A stretch of 64,000 bases of DNA from Peribacillus simplex (GTDB taxonomy: Bacteria > Bacillota > Bacilli > Bacillales > DSM-1321): positions 156,572 to 220,571 of the forward strand of contig NZ_FTMX01000008.1 in NCBI RefSeq assembly GCF_900156045.1. The letters run 5' to 3'. Each line of letters begins with the position of its first letter. Position 1 is the stretch's first letter. Under the pieces are notes generated by a model. That model had not been told where the DNA came from. It saw only the letters and a program-made list of their open reading frames with translations, and ran no database searches. Below are positions 9,179 to 20,130 of the stretch, in pieces. The position numbers were made by a program, and so were the translations under genes.

Positions 9179-9951
9179 GGCTTAACACCTTTTCTGAAAC
9201 CGTGGGTAAAACTCGCATCATATAATTTGGAACGGTATTCATCTTTATCATGGATGGTAGGGTCCAACGCCCATCCAGCCAAAATCATCGCATGCTTGCG
9301 GATACCATTTCTACGCATATCATCATCTAAGTTCACTAACGTGGTACGGACGATTTTTTGGTCCGGCCATGTTGCCCGTTGAATGACTGCTATCGGAGTA
9401 TCATCCTTCCAACCGGCTTCCTGGAGTTCTTTAACGATTTTTTTAGTCAAGGTCGCACTCAAGAAAAGGGCAATCGTACAGTGGTGGCTTGCCAAATCAC
9501 GTAACTTCTCAAATTCCGGAACAGGCGTACGCCCTTCAGCCCTCGTCAATATGAGTGTCTGAGTTAAATCAGGTATAGTCAACTCTGCACCTATTGCCGC
9601 TGCCGAGGCGAATACCGAACTTACCCCAGGGATCACTTCATAACCAATACCCTCTTTCTTCAAAAGGACAATTTGTTCCATGATCGCACCGTACATGGCA
9701 GGATCCCCTGTATGGATTCTAGCAACCATCTTTCCTTCTTTAACACGCTCAACCATGATGCCAACAATTTCCTCCAAATGCATACCAGCCGTTTTTAGCA
9801 CCTCGGCATCGGGTTTTGCCTTAGCAATCAATTCTTCATTAACTAATGAATCCGTATATAAAATCACATCAGCCGTTTGGAGAATGTTCAATCCTTTTAC
9901 AGTAATCAAATCCGGGTCACCCGGGCCAGCACCTACAATATATATCTTCAT
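9175..9951 (-). CDS. cbiF: cobalt-precorrin-4 C11-methyltransferase
   Basis: A member of the SUMT-like tetrapyrrole methylase superfamily. Residues 1-20 show VGAGPGDPDLITVKG, followed by YTDSLVN and HTGDPAMYGA, the latter two typical of CbiF/CobM. It has a normal 258-residue length and ATGA overlaps on both sides (cbiL upstream, cbiG downstream), so translation is coupled. The product goes directly to CbiG, its neighbour. Confidence 0.95.
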   Translation of the reverse strand: MKIYIVGAGPGDPDLITVKGLNILQTADVILYTDSLVNEELIAKAKPDAEVLKTAGMHLEEIVGIMVERVKEGKMVARIHTGDPAMYGAIMEQIVLLKKEGIGYEVIPGVSSVFASAAAIGAELTIPDLTQTLILTRAEGRTPVPEFEKLRDLASHHCTIALFLSATLTKKIVKELQEAGWKDDTPIAVIQRATWPDQKIVRTTLVNLDDDMRRNGIRKHAMILAGWALDPTIHDKDEYRSKLYDASFTHGFRKGVKP

Positions 9952-10655
9952 TTTCTCACCACCATCAATGTTAAGTATTCCAGTTCAAGTCCTTCCAATT
10001 CACTCACTTTCCAAATCACTTCTTCATCGGAAGTGACTTTGGTTACGACCGAGGCCTTTTCAAGCAAGTCCAAATCTCTTAAAACGGTGATCATTAAATC
10101 GATGACCTTTGCCACTTTGATGAACACCACGGCATCATGATCTTCGATCGCCTTCTTCATCGCTTCATAGTCATCCCTTGCAGGAACTATCGCAACATGA
10201 TCATCACCATCAGCCAAAGCGATGCCCAGCCTTGACGCTGACCCATTAAAAGAAGAAATGCCCGGGACTGTCTTGATTTCGACTTCGGGATGCAGCTCCT
10301 GCATCAATTTCATCATATGTATGAACGTACTATATAAAAGCGGATCGCCTTCCGTAACGAAAGCAACATCTTTACCTTCATTTAATTTTTGCCAAACTTT
10401 TTCAACCGTTCCGTTCCATTCCCGGTCCAAAATCGCTTGATCTTTCGTCATCGGAAATACCAGTCCCAGCATATCCTTCTCTTCAGGACGAATGTAAACT
10501 TCAACAATGCGATGGGCGTAGCTTTTACTCCCTTTTCTTTTTTTTGGATACGCAATGACCGGAGATTCCTGGATCACGCGAAATGCCTTTACTGTAATAA
10601 GTTCTGGATCGCCCGGGCCCACGCCAAGGCCATATAATGTACCAAGATTACTCAT
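9948..10655 (-). CDS. cbiL: cobalt-precorrin-2 C20-methyltransferase
   Basis: A tetrapyrrole methylase of 235 residues with [16 protein letters not shown] at the N-terminus, the [10 protein letters not shown] loop and [14 protein letters not shown], all characteristic of CbiL/CobI. It adds the C20 methyl group after cobalt insertion. Its start overlaps the cbiET stop by eight bases and its stop overlaps cbiF by four. Confidence 0.95.
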   Translation of the reverse strand: MSNLGTLYGLGVGPGDPELITVKAFRVIQESPVIAYPKKRKGSKSYAHRIVEVYIRPEEKDMLGLVFPMTKDQAILDREWNGTVEKVWQKLNEGKDVAFVTEGDPLLYSTFIHMMKLMQELHPEVEIKTVPGISSFNGSASRLGIALADGDDHVAIVPARDDYEAMKKAIEDHDAVVFIKVAKVIDLMITVLRDLDLLEKASVVTKVTSDEEVIWKVSELEGLELEYLTLMVVRK

Positions 10656-11850
10656 TCATGTCTTCCTTTCGTTGTGCAGTAATGATATAAACCGGATTAA
10701 GCGGAACAAATCTGTTCATACCCAATATTGGCTTACTTCTGGAGATTTGGGCGTGCATGATGGAAGTGTGAAAACCTGCTTCAGCAAATGCCTCATTAGC
10801 CCTGTAAAGATTCTCAATCGTCGCAGCATTCAGAACGATCCTGCCGCCTTCTTTAAGCCGTTTGCAGCATGTATTGATGAGATCTGCCATTTCGCCGCCA
10901 GTCCCGCCAATGAAAATCGCATCAGGATCCGGAAAAGTTTCCAGCCCCTGCGGAGCTTTACCATGAATTGCCGTTATATCTGTACGGAATTTACGCTGGT
11001 TTTGATAACAGTTTTCTAAATCAGGCTCATTTTTTTCAATTGCGAAAATTTGGCCTTCGGATGCAAGCTTGGCCGCTTCAATTGCCATTGAGCCCGTACA
11101 CGTCCCAACATCCCAAACGATGCTGTTTTTCCTGAGATTCAGCACATGCAGGCTTAATACCCGAATTTCCTTTTTGGTTATGAGTCCTTTGTCGGGCTTA
11201 CGCTGCGAAAACTCTTCATCTTCTATCCCCAAGGACCAGCTTGGACCTTCTGATTTTCTTTTCAAAATGACGACATTCAACGGGGAGAATTCCCGCTCCA
11301 ACATTTCTTCAAGTTCATACCAGCCAGAGTCTTCGGTTTCTCCTTGAAGATTTTCAGCCACAAATGCCCGGTATTCAGTCATTCCGAATGAAATGAGATA
11401 TTTAGCAAGTTGATTTGGACTATTTTCGATGTCAGTAAGCAAAGCTACTTTCGCTTTCCCATCTATCCTTTGGGCCAGACCTTTCATACTCCGGCCATGA
11501 ACACTAACTAGGAAGGCATCTTGCCAGCTTTCACCCATTTTTGCAAAAGCAAGCTGAATTGAACTGAAATATGGGTAAACCTCTATGTTGATTTTGCTGG
11601 AAAGATAGCCTCCCATTCCATAAAACAATGGGTCACCGGAAGCTAAGACAACTGTTGGACGAGTTTCATCCTGCAGTTGTTCCACCACCTTGTTCATACC
11701 GCCCTTTATGACAATCTTCTTGCCAGAGTAGTTCGGAAAAAACGATAAGACCCGTTCACCTCCGACCAGCACTTCACTTTCTTCTATCCATTGGGCATAT
11801 TGGGGCAGTAAGCTTTCCTGACCGTTATCCCCTATCCCGATTAACTTCAT
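10648..11850 (-). CDS. cbiET: cobalt-precorrin-7 C5/C15-methyltransferase and decarboxylase, CbiE-CbiT fusion
   Basis: The N-terminal half (about residues 1-200) is the tetrapyrrole methylase CbiE, beginning [14 protein letters not shown]. The C-terminal half is the Rossmann methyltransferase/decarboxylase CbiT, with the SAM loop [15 protein letters not shown] and the IGGTGGEM segment. The fusion corresponds to CobL. I choose ATG 11850; an in-frame TTG at 11868 is possible. The start lies inside the end of cbiD (26-base overlap), so translation is probably coupled. Length is about 400 residues. Confidence 0.94.
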   Translation of the reverse strand: MKLIGIGDNGQESLLPQYAQWIEESEVLVGGERVLSFFPNYSGKKIVIKGGMNKVVEQLQDETRPTVVLASGDPLFYGMGGYLSSKINIEVYPYFSSIQLAFAKMGESWQDAFLVSVHGRSMKGLAQRIDGKAKVALLTDIENSPNQLAKYLISFGMTEYRAFVAENLQGETEDSGWYELEEMLEREFSPLNVVILKRKSEGPSWSLGIEDEEFSQRKPDKGLITKKEIRVLSLHVLNLRKNSIVWDVGTCTGSMAIEAAKLASEGQIFAIEKNEPDLENCYQNQRKFRTDITAIHGKAPQGLETFPDPDAIFIGGTGGEMADLINTCCKRLKEGGRIVLNAATIENLYRANEAFAEAGFHTSIMHAQISRSKPILGMNRFVPLNPVYIITAQRKEDMNE

Positions 11851-12958
11851 CGATTGACTCAATTCCAACAGCCCTTCCCAGTAATTGTCCTTTCAACGAA
11901 TAAATCGCCGTTTCCATTTCAATTCCGCCCTTCACTTGCTTAATGGCAGAGTGACAGCAGGATTCACATAGTTTATTAAAAAAATCAAAATTATTTATCG
12001 CTGACATCATGTCCCCAACTTGTGACGCTGTGTTTGCATTCTTGATTTCAAGAACAAGATCATCATCAGCTCCGACGCTCTGGGCTATTTCCGATAGAAA
12101 ACCGAAGTCGACCGGGGCACTTTTTGAATGCACCATCATCACACCTTGGGCCACTTTGGAAAATTTGCCCATCATACCGACCAATGATACCTTTTTAATT
12201 CCCTGCCTCTTACATTGCTTAAGTGAGAAGCCCACAAAGTCACCCATTTCAATAAAGGCTTCCTCAGGTAAATCCTGGAGAAGGCCCATCGCATACTTTT
12301 CACTGCGCCCGCCAGTGGTTAAGACAAGATGCTCGCACCCACTCGCTTTGGCGACACTGATAGCCTGGACGATGCTTGCCATATAGGCTGAACTGGAAAA
12401 AGGGACGACGGTGCCCCTTGTTCCTAAAATGGAAATGCCGCCCACAATCCCCAAACGGCCATTTAATGTTTTTTTCGCTATTTCTTCACCTGCAGGCACG
12501 GAGATGACGACTTTCACTCCTCTATTGATCTTAAATTCTTCCAATGTTTGTTTCACAGTGGTTAAAATCATTTTGCGCGGTACAGGATTAATGGCCGCTT
12601 CTCCTACAGGGACAGGAAGCCCGGGTTTGGTCACACGACCCACACCTATCCCTCCATCCAGGATAATCCCAGGTGCATCAGACCAGCTGACAGTTGCGAT
12701 AATATGTGCCAGATGGGTGGCATCGGGATCATCTCCGGCATCTTTGATCGTTTCGGCACTAACAGCATTTTCCGATATATCATATTTCTCAATAGTGAAA
12801 GTGGCATCTCGCCCGATGGGCAAGGAAATCGTCGCTTCCTCAAGTGCATCCCCCGTGATCAATGCAGTCAATGCCGCTTTAGTCACGGCAGTCGAACATG
12901 CCCCTGTCGTATACCCATGACGCATTTGCGAGGGGTCTTTTTTTACTTTCTTTTCCAT
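11825..12958 (-). CDS. cbiD: cobalt-precorrin-5B C1-methyltransferase
   Basis: It methylates C1 in the anaerobic pathway. The N-terminal signature [18 protein letters not shown], followed by [11 protein letters not shown] and [19 protein letters not shown], is diagnostic for CbiD, which is unrelated to the SUMT-like methylases. The 377 residues are of normal length. It lies five bases after cbiC. Its C-terminus overlaps the start of cbiET. Confidence 0.95.
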   Translation of the reverse strand: MEKKVKKDPSQMRHGYTTGACSTAVTKAALTALITGDALEEATISLPIGRDATFTIEKYDISENAVSAETIKDAGDDPDATHLAHIIATVSWSDAPGIILDGGIGVGRVTKPGLPVPVGEAAINPVPRKMILTTVKQTLEEFKINRGVKVVISVPAGEEIAKKTLNGRLGIVGGISILGTRGTVVPFSSSAYMASIVQAISVAKASGCEHLVLTTGGRSEKYAMGLLQDLPEEAFIEMGDFVGFSLKQCKRQGIKKVSLVGMMGKFSKVAQGVMMVHSKSAPVDFGFLSEIAQSVGADDDLVLEIKNANTASQVGDMMSAINNFDFFNKLCESCCHSAIKQVKGGIEMETAIYSLKGQLLGRAVGIESIDEVNRDRG

Positions 12959-12963
12959 GATTT

Positions 12964-13611
12964 TTAACTATCAGCTAAAAGGGAAATTGCGTTCAATGCT
13001 GCAACAGTGACAGTACTTCCGCCTTTTCGGCCAATATTCGTAATGAATGGAACCTCCGTGATCTTAGCGAGTTCCTCTTTAGATTCTGCTGCAGAAACAA
13101 ACCCAACAGGCATTCCAATGATTAAGTCCGGTTTTGCAATCCCTTCTTTAATAAGACGAATGAGCTCAAGTAAAGCTGTAGGTGCATTGCCAATGGCATA
13201 AATGCCCCCTTCATTTTCCTTAACGGCTTTTTGCATCGAAATGATCGCCCTTGTCGTATTCAAACGTTTTGCTTCGACCATCACATCCGGATCTGAAATA
13301 TAGCAATGAACGTCCCCGCCGTGTTTTTGAAATCTTTTTTTGCCTGTACCGCTCTCGATCATTTGCACATCTGCAATGACATGTCTACCTTTGCGAATGG
13401 CTTCCACACCAGCTTGAATGGCATTTGGATGGATGATGACACTTCTTCCCAATTCAAAATCCGCTGAAGCATGAATGACCCGGCGGACGATCTTCCATTC
13501 ATCTTCAGAAAAATCATGATTACCCATTTCTTCAGCTATGATTGAGAAGCTATAATCATATATTTTGTCTGGGTCTACCGTTAGTGGTTTAAAATCCGTT
13601 TTAAAATCCAT
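12964..13611 (-). CDS. cbiC: cobalt-precorrin-8 methylmutase
   Basis: It moves the methyl group from C11 to C12 to give cobyrinic acid. The 215 residues carry VRRVIHASADFELG with the catalytic His, and VGFVSAAESKEEL plus NIGRKGGSTVTVAALNA near the C-terminus, all conserved in CbiC/CobH. It is a tightly packed operon gene, 12 bases after cbiJ. Confidence 0.95.
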   Translation of the reverse strand: MDFKTDFKPLTVDPDKIYDYSFSIIAEEMGNHDFSEDEWKIVRRVIHASADFELGRSVIIHPNAIQAGVEAIRKGRHVIADVQMIESGTGKKRFQKHGGDVHCYISDPDVMVEAKRLNTTRAIISMQKAVKENEGGIYAIGNAPTALLELIRLIKEGIAKPDLIIGMPVGFVSAAESKEELAKITEVPFITNIGRKGGSTVTVAALNAISLLADS

Positions 13612-13623
13612 CTTGCATTCCTC

Positions 13624-14390
13624 CTATTTTTCAATTAGTTGTTTATTCAACTCGTCGATGACATGATCAAAACTGGAATGAACATTTTGATAGTCAACAT
13701 CCGGTCGCGATATCATGATCGTCTCTATTCCACATTCCAACGCTGCTTCCAACTTCTCATCAACCGCACCGACCTTGCCACTTTCTTTCGTAATCATCAA
13801 TGTGACCCCATACTGTTCATATAGAGCTTTATTTAATTCTTTGGAAAATGGCCCTTGAATCGCAACGATATTTTTTTGTTCAATGCCCAGCTGCGCACAT
13901 TTCTCCATATTGTCCATGCGTGGTAACATTCTCGCTATGACTCTTGTATTCTCTAGCCCTACCAATTCTTTTGCGAACACGGCCAGGGTTTTACTTCCGG
14001 TCGTGAGCATGATGACTCCCCGTTTCGCAGCGGCAAGCTTGGCAGCTTCCTCATAATCACGGACAACTATCAATTTATCATTCTGAAACCGTTGACTTTC
14101 ACGCTCATAACGAATATAAGGGACATTTGCTGCCTTAGCTCCGTTAAGGGCGTTCTTGGATGCTTCCTCGGCAAATGGGTGACTTGCATCAACTACAGCC
14201 TGAAAACCTTTTTCAGAGATTAAAGATGTCATATCCTCTGCAGTTAATCGGCCAATCCGGGTGGATATGCCTGCATCTTGCAAACTTTTAGCTGCCGACC
14301 CGGTTACAACAGTTGCCAAAACCTTGAATCCCACCTGCTGAATCTCAATCGCTAATTCCCTTGCATCACTTGTACCCGCCAAAAACAAAA

Positions 14391-14394
<4 letters not shown>
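13624..14394 (-). CDS. cbiJ: cobalt-precorrin-6A reductase
   Basis: It reduces cobalt-precorrin-6A to 6B with a nicotinamide cofactor. The 256 residues have the N-terminal FLAGTSDARELA, the ASHPFAEEASKNA segment and MLTTGSKTLAVFA, matching CbiJ/CobK. Its start overlaps the cbiX stop by four bases (ATGA). Nothing is unusual. Confidence 0.93.
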
Positions 14395-15323
<929 letters not shown>

Positions 15324-15341
15324 TTACTTTCCCCCTCTTGA

Positions 15342-16997
15342 TTAGTCTTCACAAGGCGCAGGCTCTATGTTTATTTTGGGAGCGATGTCCCGATAAGAAA
15401 AATTCTGTATCTTTTTCGAACGTTTGAAGTATTTAAAAAGCCGCTCATTTGGATGGGCATTTTGCTTATACTCCGCGACAATGTCCGTAATCAGTTCAAC
15501 AAGCTGTTCCGGTTCAATGCCTTCCGCAACCGGCTGACCTGGATGGGCTGTTCTTCCAACCGGTTTAGCTCCAAGAAATAAGTCGAACTTCCCTTTTCGG
15601 AAGACAATCCCGATATCATCCATCACAGCACTATAACAAGCCATCCCGCACCCATTAAAACCGATGTTAAGTTCCTTGGGCATTTTCATTCCGCCAAGCA
15701 CCCGATGTATTTCATCCGCATAAGGAATGGATTCCGTTTTTTCACCATCACAGAAATCACAGGCTTTTAATGTCAGTACATCTCCAATCGGCGATAATAG
15801 AAAGTTTGCTGATTGCAATTTCCCCGTAATCACTTCCGGATTCGTTGTCGGAATCTTTAATACGATTTTATGATTTGGCGTGTATTCCATCGTGCCCTTT
15901 TCCCCGACAACTTCCGCAAGTGTCATCATTTGTTTGGGAGTGAATTGTTTATTCGCCACACCAGGACTAACTGCAAGTTCGAATACCGACTCCATTTTTT
16001 GCTGAACAATTGGCTCAATGGATTGCTGAACGGTTTGACCCTTGACTCTTGACAGTGCTTCCATTGCCATTTCAAAGGAATCTGGCTTCTTTTCTGGTGC
16101 TTTTGTAAGTAATCCAACTCCTCCAGCGGATTCGGTGAAGGCTTCTTGCACGGATTCCTCTTCTTGATCTAATGCCCACGGTTCCGCTTCTTTTTGCAGG
16201 CGCTGATGCGGCTTCAATGGCTGCTTTTCCGAATTCAAAGTATATTTCCTCTGATAGCCTCTTGGTGTAATGATTTTGTCATCATATAAAAAGGTGGATG
16301 AATTACCAATAATGACGGTGGTCAACATTCCAATATCGTGATTCAACATATCTTTCAAATTGGTTATGACAATATCCTGCCTATCGCGATATGCACTTTT
16401 CACCAACCCGACAGGTGTATCGGGCGAACGGTAGCGAAGGAGAATTTTCTGTGTTTCAACAATTTGCCTGGTCCGCCTGCCGCTGCGCGGATTATACAGG
16501 GCAATGACAAAGTCTGCCATTGCAGCTGCTTCAACCCTTTTAGCGATCAGTTCCCAAGGAGTTAAATGATCACTGAGGCTGATCGTACATGAATCGTGCA
16601 TGACTGGTGCCCCAAGTAAAGATGCACAAGAGTTGATTGCAGAAATGCCCGGAATGACTTCAATGCCCACTCCAGTTTCTTCTTTCCAGCCTTTTTCAAT
16701 CAATACTTCATAAACCAACCCAGCCATCCCGTAAACTCCGGCATCCCCGCTGGAAATTACCGCCACTTTCTTTCCCAGCTCCGCTTGTTTCACTGCTTCC
16801 TGTGCACGTGATACCTCTTCAGTCATCCCCGTACTAATAATCGTTTGATCTGTAAGCAGTCCCTGAATGAGCTCAACATAAGTTTTATAACCAATGATGT
16901 AGTCACTTTCCTGAAGGGCTTCGACAGCACGTTTGGTAATGTGTTCAAAATTCCCTGGCCCAAAGCCCACGACGAATAATTTACCGTTTGTACTCAT
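15342..16997 (-). CDS. cbiH: cobalt-factor III C17-methyltransferase with C-terminal Fe-S domain (CbiH60)
   Basis: Residues 1-245 are the ring-contracting methylase CbiH (VVGFGPGNFEHITKRA, ISSGDAGVYGMAG, ALYNPRSGRRTRQ). A linker rich in Gln/Glu/Lys (about 255-335) leads to a C-terminal domain related to nitrite/sulfite reductases. It has Cys413-x2-Cys416 and Cys450-x3-Cys454, the pattern for a 4Fe-4S cluster. The total of 551 residues is about 60 kDa, equal to CbiH60 of B. megaterium. The cluster is thought to help reduction during ring contraction. It is second in the operon after cbiW. Confidence 0.94.
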   Translation of the reverse strand: MSTNGKLFVVGFGPGNFEHITKRAVEALQESDYIIGYKTYVELIQGLLTDQTIISTGMTEEVSRAQEAVKQAELGKKVAVISSGDAGVYGMAGLVYEVLIEKGWKEETGVGIEVIPGISAINSCASLLGAPVMHDSCTISLSDHLTPWELIAKRVEAAAMADFVIALYNPRSGRRTRQIVETQKILLRYRSPDTPVGLVKSAYRDRQDIVITNLKDMLNHDIGMLTTVIIGNSSTFLYDDKIITPRGYQRKYTLNSEKQPLKPHQRLQKEAEPWALDQEEESVQEAFTESAGGVGLLTKAPEKKPDSFEMAMEALSRVKGQTVQQSIEPIVQQKMESVFELAVSPGVANKQFTPKQMMTLAEVVGEKGTMEYTPNHKIVLKIPTTNPEVITGKLQSANFLLSPIGDVLTLKACDFCDGEKTESIPYADEIHRVLGGMKMPKELNIGFNGCGMACYSAVMDDIGIVFRKGKFDLFLGAKPVGRTAHPGQPVAEGIEPEQLVELITDIVAEYKQNAHPNERLFKYFKRSKKIQNFSYRDIAPKINIEPAPCED

Positions 16998-17011
16998 TAA
17001 GACATCTCCTT

Positions 17012-17380
17012 TTACGCTTTGTTCTTTGAAATACCCGTATGAGCAGGAAAATCTGGATTAGGTGTCATTTCCCCATCATTGAATTGGTAGATCATTTGTG
17101 GAACAAACTCCCCATCATCAATATGGCTGACAATTTTCCGACCGAAATCAGGCGTTTCCACTCGATACCAGTTTCCTTGAGGATAGGCAATCACAACGCA
17201 GGCATCCTTGCATCTTCCATTACAGCGTGTCCTTGTTGTATGGATTTTCAAATCCAGTCCTTTGGAAGTAATTTCATCGCGAATCGCTTGGGTTACTTCT
17301 TCCCCGCCTTTTTTCATGCAGCTGCTCCCATTACAAATCAACAGATGTGTATTTGTACCCTTTAAGTTCCAAGTAGTCAT
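17012..17380 (-). CDS. cbiW: thioredoxin-fold [2Fe-2S] ferredoxin CbiW
   Basis: A 122-residue protein with Cys16-x4-Cys21 (CNGSSC) and Cys53, Cys57, Cys61 (CNGRCKDAC), the layout of thioredoxin-like ferredoxins. The tail (residues 85-122) is hydrophilic. It is the first gene of the corrin operon, just after the riboswitch terminator, as in B. megaterium. A role as electron carrier for CbiH60 or the cobalt reduction steps is inferred from position. Confidence 0.88.
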   Translation of the reverse strand: MTTWNLKGTNTHLLICNGSSCMKKGGEEVTQAIRDEITSKGLDLKIHTTRTRCNGRCKDACVVIAYPQGNWYRVETPDFGRKIVSHIDDGEFVPQMIYQFNDGEMTPNPDFPAHTGISKNKA

Positions 17381-17411
17381 CTTCTTCCTCCTGCGTTCAG
17401 GGAAAAGGCAA

Positions 17412-17447
17412 AATAAAAAACCTTAACATAAGAGTCAAGGTTTAAAA
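17412..17447 (-). terminator. attenuator terminator of the cob operon leader
   Basis: On the minus strand AAACCTTGAC and GTTAAGGTTT form a stem followed by TTTTTATTTT, between the cobalamin riboswitch and cbiW. It is the likely expression platform: B12 binding leaves this stem free to form and stops transcription. Confidence 0.8.
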
Positions 17448-17542
17448 AACTATATGAATGAGGAGCCCCAGGCAAAAATGCCCAATCTCCCAAAATCGTC
17501 ATAGTCCTCTACCTTTCCCTCCGAAAAGTATCATGCAATTTT

Positions 17543-17702
17543 AAAAGCAGGTTTCCTGGCTTACGCTTCATTTTACTTTGTCCCTTCCCGGCAACAATGC
17601 CAGTGGCTATCGACAATTTCATCAGCGTTTACAGTAGCGGGGGCTGCATCGGATTTTCACCGATTTCCCTATTATCCCTTGCTTATTCACAGCAAGAGCA
17701 CT
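17543..17702 (-). promoter_or_regulatory. cobalamin riboswitch upstream of cbiW operon
   Basis: The minus strand reads the conserved blocks in order: GGTGAAAATCCGATGCAGC, CCCCGCTACTGTAAACG, the core AGCCACTG, and the B12-box GAAGCGTAAGCCAGGAAACC. It lies 163 bases upstream of cbiW with an attenuator terminator between, so it should turn off the 15-gene operon when adenosylcobalamin is plentiful. Confidence 0.95.
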
Positions 17703-17940
17703 TTTAAAATGAAATATTTGGTTTTGATATACATTCCTAACTAACTTTATCTATCATATAACAACTTTATCAAAATTCAATAGTTTATTCCGACTGTTTA
17801 GAAAAGTTTAATAGTGAATATCCTGCCCACAAGCCTTTCCTTGCAACAAACTTAGTCATAAAAAAAAATAGAGTGTAGCTGGAATTATTTCTTTATGGTA
17901 CACTATACGAGATTTTTCAAAATAATTACATAAGTTTTAT

Positions 17941-18120
17941 GGTGTTGAATTTTTCGGAATTCAGCTTAAAAGGGAAGCCGGTGAAAATCCGGAGCGGTCC
18001 CGCCACTGTAAAGGGAAGTCCTATTACTTTAACTTTAATCCACTGTCAATTGAGATGGGAAGGATGTAATGGGATGATGAACCAAAGCCAGGAGACCTGC
18101 CATGAAGCGTGAAACTGTTT
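17941..18120 (+). promoter_or_regulatory. cobalamin riboswitch upstream of cbiMNQO
   Basis: The plus strand shows GGGAAGCCGGTGAAAATCC, GGTCCCGCCACTGTAA, and the B12-box with AGCCAGGAGACCTGCC. It is about 170 bases upstream of cbiM and followed by an intrinsic terminator. It is back-to-back with the riboswitch of the corrin operon. Confidence 0.95.
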
Positions 18121-18197
18121 CAACCTACGAGGATGGGTGTGCGGATCAGGCAGAAAGGCCCATGGTTGGTCTATGCTGCAAAATTCCTGTTCATTAC

Positions 18198-18229
18198 GCA
18201 CTTCTTTCCTTTGAGAGAAGTGCTTTTTA
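18198..18229 (+). terminator. attenuator terminator of the cbiM leader
   Basis: GCACTTCT (18198-18205) pairs with AGAAGTGC (18216-18223), followed by TTTTT. It lies between the riboswitch and cbiM and is its expression platform. Confidence 0.88.
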
Positions 18230-18292
18230 TGTTGGGCGCGCCTTTCTTCTCAAGATTGATCAGAAAAATTAAAAGTGTTGAAAGGAGAAAGA

Positions 18293-19036
18293 ATGAAAAG
18301 AACCAATTGGAAAACCATTTATTTTGTCATTTTACTGCTTTTTGTCCCAAAACGGGCAATGGCCATGCATATCATGGAGGGCTTTTTACCCATTGAATGG
18401 GCTATATTCTGGTGGGCAGTTACGCTTCCATTTTTAATCTTGGGTTACCGGTCCATTAGGTCCAAAGTAAGAGAAAACCCAGAAACAAAAATGATTCTCG
18501 GCCTTTCGGGCGCATTTGTATTTATATTATCGGCCTTAAAGATTCCTTCCGTTACGGGAAGTTCTTCACACCCTACAGGAGTTGGGTTGGGTTCCATATT
18601 ATTCGGACCGTTGGCCATGAGTGTCGTTGGCTCCATCGTTCTGTTATTCCAAGCCGTTTTATTGGCTCATGGAGGATTGACGACATTAGGGGCCAATGCA
18701 TTTTCCATGGCCGTTTGCGGACCGTTCATTGCTTACTTCGTCTTCAAGGGCGCAACTAAATTGGGTTGGTCTTTTTCACTTGCCGTATTCTTGGCTGCTG
18801 CTTTTGGAGATTTGGGAACCTATGTAGTAACTTCCGTTCAACTTGCTCTTGCTTTTCCATCCGAGGTAGGGGGATTCATGGCCTCTTTCAGTAAATTTGC
18901 CGGGATTTTTGCCCTGACCCAAATCCCCTTGGCAATCAGTGAGGGGTTATTGACAGTCGTCGTGATGAATTTCTTGAAAAAATACAATCTAGGCGAATTG
19001 AAGTTGCTGCGAGTTTTATCTAAGGAGGCACGTTAA
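18293..19036 (+). CDS. cbiM: cobalt ECF transporter, substrate-binding membrane subunit
   Basis: A polytopic S-component for Co2+. An N-terminal signal-like segment ends in RAMA, and the following MHIMEGFLP gives the free N-terminal Met-His needed for cobalt binding after cleavage. Later motifs [11 protein letters not shown] and [14 protein letters not shown] are conserved in CbiM. I choose ATG 18293 behind AAAGGAG, not the in-frame start at 18275. About six hydrophobic helices follow. First gene of cbiMNQO. Confidence 0.95.
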   Translation: MKRTNWKTIYFVILLLFVPKRAMAMHIMEGFLPIEWAIFWWAVTLPFLILGYRSIRSKVRENPETKMILGLSGAFVFILSALKIPSVTGSSSHPTGVGLGSILFGPLAMSVVGSIVLLFQAVLLAHGGLTTLGANAFSMAVCGPFIAYFVFKGATKLGWSFSLAVFLAAAFGDLGTYVVTSVQLALAFPSEVGGFMASFSKFAGIFALTQIPLAISEGLLTVVVMNFLKKYNLGELKLLRVLSKEAR

Positions 19037-19037
19037 C

Positions 19038-19349
19038 ATGAAAAAAAGTTTACTGCTGCTTTTCCTGGTCGTCATTCTTGCTACCATACCGTTAATCACC
19101 CAACAAGGAACGGAATTTGGCGGTGCCGATGGCGAAGCTGAGGAAGCCATCACCAAAATCCAGCCGGAATACAAGCCATGGTTCAACAGTATTTGGGAGC
19201 CGCCAGGTGCAGAAACCGAAAGCTTATTATTTGCGCTGCAAGCTGCAATCGGAGCTGGTTTCATTGGTTATTTCATAGGTGTAACGAGACAAAGGAATAA
19301 GCAAACCAAACAAGAAATTCCCGAGAAATCGAAGCATGTTACTCATTGA
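19038..19349 (+). CDS. cbiN: cobalt ECF transporter accessory subunit
   Basis: A 103-residue protein with an N-terminal hydrophobic helix, the external stretch FGGADGEAEEAI and YKPWFNSIWEPPGAETES, and a second helix (about residues 70-88), the standard CbiN layout. It follows TAAGGAGG at the end of cbiM and overlaps cbiQ by 14 bases. It assists cobalt loading of CbiM. Confidence 0.94.
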   Translation: MKKSLLLLFLVVILATIPLITQQGTEFGGADGEAEEAITKIQPEYKPWFNSIWEPPGAETESLLFALQAAIGAGFIGYFIGVTRQRNKQTKQEIPEKSKHVTH

Positions 19350-20112
19350 TAAATATGCCTATTTCAATGGGCTAAAGGATGTACATCCGTTGGAAAAGAT
19401 GGTTTTTGCACTCTCCCTTTTGCTATTTTCGTTAACGGTAAGGGATATGACCGTTTCGCTCATCACTTTTACGGTGATGAGCGCTTTAATCATTTTTGCG
19501 GCAAAAATCCCGCTTTCTTATTATCTTAAATTACTTCTATTACCAGGATTCTTTATACTATCAGGTACAATTACCATCCTTTTTTCTTTTACAAGCAAAT
19601 ATACTTCGATTTCGAATATATGGTGGTCCTGGAAGGTCGGGAACTGGCAAATATTCATCAGCGATGACAGCGTAGGTACAGTGATCGATTTGATCACTGT
19701 CGTATTAGGCAGCATCAGCTGTTTATATTTCCTTACCTTGACTACACCCATTACCGTCATCCTATCCGTGATGCGAAAACTTAAAGTGCCTTCCTTATTG
19801 GTCGATTTAATAGAATTGACCTATCGCTTCATTTTTATTTTTTTAGAAACAGCTTTGGCCATTCACCAATCACAAGCTTCACGACTGGGGTATGGCTCGT
19901 TAAGGAAAGGCATTCGATCTCTCGGATTACTAATCTCATCATTATTTTTAGGAGTATTGCAGCGCTCTGGACATTTGACGATGGCCATGAACGCAAGAGG
20001 CTATCAGGAGAACCTTTCCTATATCGAGGATACTTACACATATTCCTCACGCAATTGGCTTTTCGCGATTGTAATACTAGGAAGCTTAATCTTTATTAAT
20101 GGATTTTTCTAA
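19336..20112 (+). CDS. cbiQ: cobalt ECF transporter T component
   Basis: The 258-residue transmembrane coupling subunit has several hydrophobic helices and the two cytoplasmic Ala-Arg-Gly type signatures SQASRLGYG and MAMNARGYQ, which contact the ATPase. It is read from ATG inside the end of cbiN. The last helix ends at the C-terminus. Confidence 0.94.
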   Translation: MLLIDKYAYFNGLKDVHPLEKMVFALSLLLFSLTVRDMTVSLITFTVMSALIIFAAKIPLSYYLKLLLLPGFFILSGTITILFSFTSKYTSISNIWWSWKVGNWQIFISDDSVGTVIDLITVVLGSISCLYFLTLTTPITVILSVMRKLKVPSLLVDLIELTYRFIFIFLETALAIHQSQASRLGYGSLRKGIRSLGLLISSLFLGVLQRSGHLTMAMNARGYQENLSYIEDTYTYSSRNWLFAIVILGSLIFINGFF

Positions 20113-20130
20113 ATTGGAGGCAACCCAAGA

